NCBI GenBank assembly: GCA_903854365.1
Contig: CAINWE010000210.1
Span: 1 to 12,634, forward strand
DNA: 12,634 nt
Source of the DNA: Oligoflexia bacterium
GTDB taxonomy: Bacteria; Bdellovibrionota; UBA1018
Direction of reading: 5' to 3'
Both the position numbers and the translations under genes were made by a program. The notes under the pieces were generated by a model. It was given only the letters and a program-made list of their open reading frames with translations. It was not told the DNA's origin and ran no database searches. Within the stretch, counting starts at the first letter, position 1; every line of letters begins with the position of its first letter. Below, piece after piece: positions 7,404 through 12,634 of this stretch.

Positions 7404-7435
7404 GCAAATACAATCATATATTAATATTTGCAAAT
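7404..7435. promoter_or_regulatory. Candidate operator: inverted repeats in AT-rich divergent spacer
   Basis: The 99-bp spacer between divergent genes is strongly AT-rich and carries two overlapping symmetries. GCAAATA (7404-7410) and TATTTGC (7425-7431) form an inverted repeat with a 14-bp spacer. ATTTGCAAAT (7426-7435) is a perfect 10-bp palindrome sharing the second arm. The arrangement suits a dimeric regulator, or simply the promoters of the two divergent genes. TTGCAA in the palindrome could act as a -35 in either direction, but no good -10 follows at 17 nt. Confidence 0.35.
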
Positions 7436-7469
7436 GAATAAAAATGACAATAACCGAAGCACTCTAACG

Positions 7470-7474
7470 AAAGG
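7470..7474 (+). promoter_or_regulatory. Ribosome binding site fixing the TTG start of the glycosylase
   Basis: AAAGG (7470 aaagg, after acg) lies 9 nt before TTG at 7484-7486. An in-frame TAA at 7451-7453 and no intervening ATG or GTG make TTG the only reasonable start. Confidence 0.55.
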
Positions 7475-7483
7475 TCTTTCCCA

Positions 7484-8134
7484 TTGAAGTTTCCACAATC
7501 AGCTCAGAGCCGTAACCACCTCATCGCAGCCGATCCTCAACTCGCCCCCATCATTGAGGAAGTAGGACCCATCCGAATCGAACTCGATCCCGAAGAAACG
7601 ATTTTTGAATCCCTAGTCACATCGATTGTCTACCAACAACTGCACGGCAAGGCGGCAGCAGCGATCTTAGGCCGATTCAAGGCTCTTTGGAATGACACGC
7701 TCTTTCCGACAGCCTCACAAGTCCTCGAGCAATCCGAAGAAACCCTTCGCACCACAGGACTCTCTCGAACCAAAATTCTCTCGATGAAGGACCTCTCTCA
7801 AAAAACCCTGAACGGCAGCCTCCCCGAGCGCTCTCACGTAAACCAACTCAACGATAAAGACCTCATGGAGGTACTCGTGCAAGTTCGCGGCGTCGGTCCC
7901 TGGACTGCGCAAATGCTGATGATCTTCACACTCGGGAGAACAGACATTCTACCTACCGGCGACTACGGAGTGAAAAAAGGATATGCAGCTGTTTACGGAA
8001 AGAAAAAGATACCCTCCCCCCAGGAGCTAGAAAAGGCGGCCGAGAAGTGGCGACCCTTTCGCTCGGCCGCGAGCTGGTACCTCTGGCAGGCACTAGAACT
8101 GGAGCGCTATAAAAATATCAAAATAGAGAAATAG
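7484..8134 (+). CDS. DNA-3-methyladenine glycosylase II (AlkA-like, HhH-GPD superfamily)
   Basis: A 216-residue base-excision repair glycosylase that removes alkylated purines such as 3-methyladenine. SIVYQQLHGKAA (47-58) matches the family SIVxQQLSxKAA segment. The helix-hairpin-helix is at about 131-146 (LVQVRGVGPWTAQMLM). The catalytic aspartate is D160 in LPTGDYGVKKGY, equivalent to the AlkA active-site Asp. There is no C-terminal four-cysteine cluster, which excludes the FeS-containing endonuclease III/MutY branch. It is shorter than E. coli AlkA (282) because the N-terminal beta domain is absent, as in many short bacterial and yeast Mag1-type members. It starts at TTG. It is the only plus-strand gene here and converges on the helicase gene. 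Confidence 0.92.
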   Translation: MKFPQSAQSRNHLIAADPQLAPIIEEVGPIRIELDPEETIFESLVTSIVYQQLHGKAAAAILGRFKALWNDTLFPTASQVLEQSEETLRTTGLSRTKILSMKDLSQKTLNGSLPERSHVNQLNDKDLMEVLVQVRGVGPWTAQMLMIFTLGRTDILPTGDYGVKKGYAAVYGKKKIPSPQELEKAAEKWRPFRSAASWYLWQALELERYKNIKIEK

Positions 8135-8143
8135 GGCTCGACA

Positions 8144-8180
8144 CAACCCACGCCGTGAAGGGCGAGGTTAGGCCGGGTTG
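8144..8180. terminator. Possible weak hairpin between convergent genes
   Basis: CAACCC (8144-8149) pairs with GGGTTG (8175-8180), with a small inner CGCC/GGCG pairing (8151-8154 with 8161-8164). It sits in the 50-bp space where the glycosylase and helicase genes meet. No T-run follows on either strand, so it is not a classical intrinsic terminator. Confidence 0.2.
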
Positions 8181-8184
8181 ACTC

Positions 8185-10470
8185 TTAGGCGAAATAACTC
8201 GCTACGTATCTCAGCAGAAACTTTCGCTCGGACCCGCGGGTAAAATGAATCGTCACCTTTTGATCCGTTCCACTCCCTTCGGAACCAACCACGGTGCCAC
8301 GCCCATACTCTGGATGCACCATCTGACGCCCTACCCACTCTCCGCTGTCTGTCGGCGGCTTTGAGAACCCAAATTGTCGTGATGAACCCACCCGATATTC
8401 TTGGACCCGATTGCCGTACGAAAAATCCCTCATCTCGAGGTGCTCTTCAGGAATTTCGCTAAAAAACCGCGAAGGCTCCTGATAACTCACATCCCCCCAA
8501 ATGCGACGAATCACAGCACCGGACAAATAGAGCACCTCACGAGCGCGAGTCATCCCGACGTAGCAGAGGCGACGCTCCTCTTCAATATCTTCATCCGTGG
8601 GTTCGCCCCAATTTCTGACCGATGGAAACAATCCATCTTCCATCCCCACTAAAAAAACCACAGGAAATTCAAGACCCTTCGACGAATGGAGCGTCATCAA
8701 CTTCACGGAGCTAGCCGAAGCCTCTAATTGATCCACATCCGAGGAGAGCGTCGATTGTTCGATGAAGAGACTGAGAAGTTCCGGTTTTTTCTCCAACTTT
8801 TGAGAATCGGTCAAAGTCTCCAGATGATCTTCCTCAAACTCCTGGAGAATCGTGTCGAATTCCTCCAAGTTTTCAATTCTAGCCAAAGACTCTTCAGTGG
8901 CCTCTTCGCGAAGGACCCTGACGTAGCCAATTTCATCCAAGATTTCGTGATATAATTCCGAAAGCAGAAGTTTGGGTTGATTCATCATCAACTTCTTCAT
9001 TAATTCAACAAAACTACTGATTTTTTTCGCGGTTCCGGCTGAGGTTAACTTCGAATCCTGAGCCGCTCTTTGAAGCACTTCCCAAAACGAGACTGACCCG
9101 ATTCGATTCGATTCGACGTAGTATTGGTCCAACTTTTCTAAGGTGGTCTTTCCGATCCCACGCCCGGGGACATTCAATATCCGCTTCAAACTCACGGAAT
9201 CAGAGGGATTCACGATGCACTTCAAATAGCAGAGAATATCTTTGATTTCCTTACGATCATAGAAGCGCAATCCTCCGACGACTTGATAAGGAATTTTTTC
9301 CCTCCTCAACACGTCTTCAAATTGCCGACTTTGAGCATTAGTCCGATAAAAAATCGCAAAATCACTATAAGCCCGATGACTCTCCCCGAGGTGACGCTTA
9401 ATCTCCGCAACGACCATCTCCGCCTCAGCGCGTTCGTCGGCTAACTGGGCACGGACGATCTTCTGCCCGTCCGCGTTCTCGGTCCAGAGTGTCTTATCTT
9501 TGCGAGCCTGATTGTTCCGAATGACGCTTCCGGCCGCAGCCAAAATCGTCTTTGTAGAACGATAGTTTTGCTCTAGCTTCACGACGTGACAGCCAGGATA
9601 CTCACGCTCGAAATCGAGGATATTTTTAATATCGGCTCCTCGCCATTTATAAATCGACTGATCTTCGTCACCGACGACGCAAATATTCTGATGACCTCCG
9701 GACTCCCGGGATGCCAGGATCGAAAGTAAAAGATATTGAGCACGATTCGTATCTTGATACTCATCCACATGAATATAACGAAATCGTCGCTGATACTTTT
9801 CTCGAATCTCAGGATGATCGCGCAAAAGACGATAAGTCATGCAAATAATTTCGCCAAAATCGAGCGCCTGATTGGCAAAAAGAGCTTTTTGATACTGTTC
9901 ATAAACTCGCGCCACCTGGCGTGAAAACACGTCCGTTGCAGTGGCACTCGCAGCAGCCGGCTCCAGTGCATCACACTTTGCCCGATTGATAGCTCCCTGA
10001 ATAGCTTTAGGATTGAAGTTCTTATCATCAATCTGAAGTACGGACATCGCCCCCTTAATCAAACTCAACTGATCGGAATCATCATAAATCGTAAACGGCT
10101 GAGTAAAAGGCGTGAACGCAAGCTCTCGCCTCAAGAGGCGCACGCAGACTGAGTGAAAAGTACCAATCTCGGGCTGACCCAAATGCCCACTCCCTAGCGC
10201 CAGGAGGTTTTTATCGACTCGCTCACGCATCTCGGCTGCAGCCTTATTGGTAAAAGTCACTGCTAAGACCTGGTAGGCAGACACTTTGAGCGCATCAATT
10301 AAGTGCGCAATCCGCGACGTCAGCATCTTAGTCTTACCTGAGCCCGCTCCGGCTAATACAATCAATGGACCTTCGGTGTGGAGGACGGCTTCGCGCTGCC
10401 GATCATTTAATTGAGACAAATAAGGGACTGAAGGAGGAGCTAAACTCCCCATCGACTCGAAATCACTCAT
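8185..10470 (-). CDS. pcrA: UvrD/PcrA-type superfamily 1A DNA helicase
   Basis: A 761-residue 3'-5' DNA helicase of the UvrD/PcrA/Rep family, acting in nucleotide excision and mismatch repair or clearing proteins from DNA. Motifs in order: Q motif QLNDRQREAV (20-29), Walker A GAGSGKT (41-47), Ia VTFTNKAAAEMR (71-82), Walker B VDEYQD (235-240), III GDEDQSIYKWRGAD (267-280), IV QNYRST (301-306), V MTLHSSKGLEFPVVF (592-606) and VI YVGMTRARE (637-645). The last 50 residues (MVHPEYGRGTVVGSEG and following) resemble the PcrA/UvrD C-terminal Tudor-like domain that contacts RNA polymerase. ATG at 10468-10470 was chosen; a TTG at 10488 would add only six residues. The start overlaps the ClC stop by 8 bp, indicating coupled translation. 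It could equally be called uvrD. Confidence 0.95.
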   Translation of the reverse strand: MSDFESMGSLAPPSVPYLSQLNDRQREAVLHTEGPLIVLAGAGSGKTKMLTSRIAHLIDALKVSAYQVLAVTFTNKAAAEMRERVDKNLLALGSGHLGQPEIGTFHSVCVRLLRRELAFTPFTQPFTIYDDSDQLSLIKGAMSVLQIDDKNFNPKAIQGAINRAKCDALEPAAASATATDVFSRQVARVYEQYQKALFANQALDFGEIICMTYRLLRDHPEIREKYQRRFRYIHVDEYQDTNRAQYLLLSILASRESGGHQNICVVGDEDQSIYKWRGADIKNILDFEREYPGCHVVKLEQNYRSTKTILAAAGSVIRNNQARKDKTLWTENADGQKIVRAQLADERAEAEMVVAEIKRHLGESHRAYSDFAIFYRTNAQSRQFEDVLRREKIPYQVVGGLRFYDRKEIKDILCYLKCIVNPSDSVSLKRILNVPGRGIGKTTLEKLDQYYVESNRIGSVSFWEVLQRAAQDSKLTSAGTAKKISSFVELMKKLMMNQPKLLLSELYHEILDEIGYVRVLREEATEESLARIENLEEFDTILQEFEEDHLETLTDSQKLEKKPELLSLFIEQSTLSSDVDQLEASASSVKLMTLHSSKGLEFPVVFLVGMEDGLFPSVRNWGEPTDEDIEEERRLCYVGMTRAREVLYLSGAVIRRIWGDVSYQEPSRFFSEIPEEHLEMRDFSYGNRVQEYRVGSSRQFGFSKPPTDSGEWVGRQMVHPEYGRGTVVGSEGSGTDQKVTIHFTRGSERKFLLRYVASYFA

Positions 10471-12148
10471 TCGTCTCTTTTGGCACAAAATGAAAAGATC
10501 TTCTACCCACTTCCCGCTCGTACACTAAGCGGACATGAGACACAAAAAGCAACCCCTGCAATTTTTCGTCATCACCCAGCACGGGAATGCACGGAAACTC
10601 ATCGAACCAAGGCAAAGCCGTCTTCAGCGGGTCTGAGGGCCGGACGACAGGTGTTTTCACCCCAAACCGATAAACCAAATCCTTTGCCTCCAGCACCTTC
10701 CCGGCAATTACACCTTCTGCGCGATCAGGGGCCGCCTCGAACAAAATGAGATCCGTAGTCAGCAGACCCCGAAAGCGCCCCTCTCGATCGACCACAGGTA
10801 AGAAAGGATAGAGCGACTGAGATGCGCGCGCATGAACCGCAGCCTGACTTTCGCTTTGAAAAACCCAGCTGTAATCACTCACCATCGCATCTTTTACCAT
10901 CAGGGAATCCATCACACCCATCGAGCGCCCCATAAAAAGCGCTTGACCCCGGGCCCTCAGGTCGTACTCCAGCAAAGGCCGAACACCCAACAGATCCCGA
11001 ATGCGAATTGCTAAAGTGCCAATCACCCACACGGGCAGAACAAACTGAAAGTCCTGGGTCAACTCAAACGCTAAAATCGCACCGGATAGGGGCCCGTTCA
11101 ATAAAACAGCCCAAAACGAAACTGCCCCGGCAAGCCCTGCCGCTCCGTACAAATTGACCACTCCGGGCGCAAAGACTTGAAGCAGACAGCATCCCAAAAC
11201 TGACCCTAAACTCAATGCTGGCCACATCCAGCCCAGGGAGCCCACCCCTCCAATCAAGAGGCACACCGTCAAAAACTCTGACAAAGAGATCAGAATCAAT
11301 TGCCGGAAGCTCAACTTCGCCCAAAGCGCTTGCTCCATCAAAGCTTCAGCCGGAAGATGAAATTGTCCACTCACCCATCGCACCAAAAACAGTAAACCAA
11401 TAGCGACCAGGACTCGGAGCCAGTCAGCAGACCGAAATAACATCGACAGACTCTCGCGCGTGTAGCGCGTCATGAACATCAATCCGGTGCCAAAAACTCC
11501 CGCTAAGCATCCGACCCCTAGAAATCCGCCCCAATCTCGCCAGTCCAAAAGATTGAAATGGGGCAAAACCCCATGGAGCTCAATCTGAGGCACCGAATAA
11601 TGATAACTCAGCCAACGATAACTCAAAAAAGCACTCATCGCGCTGGTCGCCGCCGTTAAACTCCGCCCTCCGATTCCCAACTCAAACGTCAGAAGCAGTC
11701 CAGCAAATGGAGCCCCAAAAGCAGCGCCCACAGCCGCTGCCACAATCGAAGCGACATAGGTCCGGCGTCTTTGCTCAAACCACTTGACTGAGAATGAGTC
11801 GACCTGCATTTGAATGGCCTGCATCCATTCGATAGCGACTCCCTCGGCTCCAGCAACCCCCCCGGCCAAGGCCAGCAAAAACGAAACCAAACCGTGAATT
11901 ACCCAGCTCGAAGGAGTACCCTGAGCAATAGGCTTGTGAACGTAAATGAGCAAATCCGCTAAGCCATGATAATGAGTATTACGCAGGCGTCGATCGAGCA
12001 CCCATTTTTGAAAAAATGCAGCCACAGCACCCACTACCAATATCAACGCAAGACTATCCACCCATGTGCCGCGCCAGAGCTCACGCAGTGCCTGAGGCAG
12101 TGCAACCATAACAGCAGTAATGATTCCGATAGCAATGGCTTGAAACAC
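10463..12148 (-). CDS. Divergent ClC-family anion channel/antiporter with two CBS domains
   Basis: A 561-residue membrane protein of the ClC chloride channel / H+-coupled antiporter family. The membrane part (1-385) has about ten hydrophobic helices. Family landmarks are GAEGVAIE (100-107, standing for GxEGP, with gating Glu E102), FGAPFAGLLLTFE (144-156) and GWMWPALSLGSVLG (306-319, standing for GxFxP), then NGPLSGAILAFELT (351-364). The C-terminal part has two CBS motifs (about 413-470 and 480-545). Compared with E. coli ClC-ec1 recalled from memory, the serine motif GSGIPE is YHGLAD (60-65), the internal proton glutamate E203 aligns with L157, and Y445 aligns with L393. The start is GTG at 12148; an in-frame TGA lies 24 bp upstream with no other start between. 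The first membrane helix therefore begins at residue 2, and the usual N-terminal helix is lacking. The gene overlaps the helicase start (ATGAGTGA). Confidence 0.88.
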   Translation of the reverse strand: MFQAIAIGIITAVMVALPQALRELWRGTWVDSLALILVVGAVAAFFQKWVLDRRLRNTHYHGLADLLIYVHKPIAQGTPSSWVIHGLVSFLLALAGGVAGAEGVAIEWMQAIQMQVDSFSVKWFEQRRRTYVASIVAAAVGAAFGAPFAGLLLTFELGIGGRSLTAATSAMSAFLSYRWLSYHYSVPQIELHGVLPHFNLLDWRDWGGFLGVGCLAGVFGTGLMFMTRYTRESLSMLFRSADWLRVLVAIGLLFLVRWVSGQFHLPAEALMEQALWAKLSFRQLILISLSEFLTVCLLIGGVGSLGWMWPALSLGSVLGCCLLQVFAPGVVNLYGAAGLAGAVSFWAVLLNGPLSGAILAFELTQDFQFVLPVWVIGTLAIRIRDLLGVRPLLEYDLRARGQALFMGRSMGVMDSLMVKDAMVSDYSWVFQSESQAAVHARASQSLYPFLPVVDREGRFRGLLTTDLILFEAAPDRAEGVIAGKVLEAKDLVYRFGVKTPVVRPSDPLKTALPWFDEFPCIPVLGDDEKLQGLLFVSHVRLVYEREVGRRSFHFVPKETNE

Positions 12149-12294
12149 TATTTCACCGTCACGCTCTTCTCAAAATCTCTGGAAGTATCGACATCCGTCC
12201 CCTTGAGCCAAAACTACATCTTGGCCATCTTCACCTCAACATCATGGAGTGTTTTGATATGAAAATCAATCACTCGACTCGCCTCAAATGACAC
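12148..12294 (-). pseudogene. Possible small gene interrupted by an in-frame TAG (unrecognised)
   Basis: Between the acyltransferase and ClC genes one minus-strand frame reads like coding sequence. GTG at 12294-12292 begins SFEASRVIDFHIKTLHDVEV and runs to a TAG at 12216-12214. The same frame then continues FWLKGTDVDTSRDFEKSVTV to a TAG at 12150-12148. The final stop overlaps the ClC GTG start by one base (TAGTG), as in coupled genes. The composition is hydrophilic and balanced rather than low complexity. It may be a decayed gene, a 26-codon peptide followed by an untranslated tail, a sequencing error, or chance. No family is recognised, and no usable start codon lies early after the first TAG. 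Confidence 0.35.
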
Positions 12295-12299
12295 GATAC

Positions 12300-12634
12300 C
12301 TAAGAAAATAACTTTGAAGCAAATCTATGTGAAATACTAATAGCCCACCTGTCAAAAACCCGCTCAAAAACCATTGCAGCAACAAGGTTCGCGAGCAGAT
12401 ACAAGGCGAAATTAATCCACAAAAATATCTCACCCTGCGGAAGCTGCAGGTATAAAAAAGAAGAAAACGAGCACAAAACAATGAAGTGAGTCAAATAAAG
12501 CGAAAAAGAAATCCTTCCTAAGAATTGAAACAGCCGACTCTGGAATATTCTCGATCCGAACCCCTGAACAACGGACAAGGTAATCAGCATAGCTCCGAAT
12601 GTATAGTAGAGATTCTTCTTTTCGAAGATACTCA
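12300..12634 (-). CDS. Membrane acyltransferase 3 family protein, C-terminal part (cut by the window edge)
   Basis: The frame is open from the right edge to TAG at 12302-12300, giving the last 110 or so residues. It matches the C-terminal membrane portion of the acyltransferase 3 (OafA/YrhL-like) family, which O-acylates surface polysaccharides or other envelope molecules. FLGRISFSLYLTHFIVL is the characteristic late helix of the family (LGRISFSLYLxH). It is followed by two further hydrophobic helices and the end motif FERVFDRWAISISHRF, which resembles the usual E-x-P-x-x-x-W ending. The true start lies outside the window; the ATG at 12590 is internal, because upstream codons (such as NLYYTFGA) continue in frame. 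The substrate cannot be inferred. It is followed by 151 bp before ClC. Confidence 0.85.
   Translation of the reverse strand, partial: SIFEKKNLYYTFGAMLITLSVVQGFGSRIFQSRLFQFLGRISFSLYLTHFIVLCSFSSFLYLQLPQGEIFLWINFALYLLANLVAAMVFERVFDRWAISISHRFASKLFS

Noticed and set aside
7385..7417. Longer start (ATG 7417) for the secreted protein
   Set aside because: It would place 12 extra residues before a normal signal peptide and has no upstream ribosome binding site, whereas the G-rich site sits correctly before ATG 7384.
10471..10488. Longer helicase start at TTG 10488
   Set aside because: It adds only six residues (TTG TGC CAA and on) and extends deeper into ClC; the ATG at 10470 in the overlap is the better start.
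1..12634. Possible recoding of TAG as sense, prompted by two in-frame open stretches after TAG
   Set aside because: TAG is the evident natural stop of the AsmA-like gene, gatB, gatC, the glycosylase and the acyltransferase at normal family lengths, so a global reassignment is not supported.
1..12634. CRISPR arrays, insertion sequences, tRNA or rRNA genes
   Set aside because: No spaced direct repeats, transposase-like frames, terminal inverted repeats or cloverleaf/rRNA signatures were seen.

Overview
The window looks like a chromosomal, mostly housekeeping region of a Gram-negative bacterium of moderate GC content. Evidence for an outer membrane is a predicted lipoprotein, an AsmA-like envelope protein and a signal-peptide protein. 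A complete GatCAB amidotransferase set indicates that Asn-tRNA and/or Gln-tRNA is made by transamidation. A PcrA-type UvrD helicase with a C-terminal Tudor-like tail and several GTG/TTG starts are also present. Together these would suit a Bdellovibrionota or deltaproteobacteria-like lineage, but that placement is a low-confidence inference. No mobile element, CRISPR array, rRNA or tRNA gene was seen.

Region 1 (1-7384, all minus strand). Transcription runs right to left through a secreted six-cysteine protein of unknown function (6878-7384), gatC (6501-6800), gatA (4864-6339), gatB (3394-4854), a large AsmA-like protein (903-3362), a small coiled-coil lipoprotein (452-886) and the N-terminal half of a Ppx/GppA phosphatase (448 to beyond the left edge). 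Most junctions are 3-31 bp, which suggests one operon. The exceptions are a 77-bp gap before gatC, with a weak promoter candidate, and an unexplained 161-bp gap between gatC and gatA. That gap has an in-frame open extension behind the gatC TAG and a possible hairpin.

Region 2 (7385-8184). An AT-rich 99-bp divergent spacer with inverted repeats separates the secreted-protein gene from a plus-strand DNA-3-methyladenine glycosylase II (7484-8134) that starts at TTG. This gene converges on the helicase gene over 50 bp.

Region 3 (8185-12634, minus strand). A membrane acyltransferase 3 family protein enters from the right edge (to 12300). It is followed by a 151-bp stretch holding a possible small gene interrupted by TAG. 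Next come a divergent ClC-type anion transporter with two CBS domains (10463-12148) and a UvrD/PcrA helicase (8185-10470), whose start overlaps the ClC stop by 8 bp.

The strongest leads are the ClC protein, which keeps the gating glutamate but has changed most other ion- and proton-handling positions; the TAG-interrupted frame whose final stop overlaps the ClC start; and the atypical gatC-gatA spacer. I found no clear new defence or mobile system.
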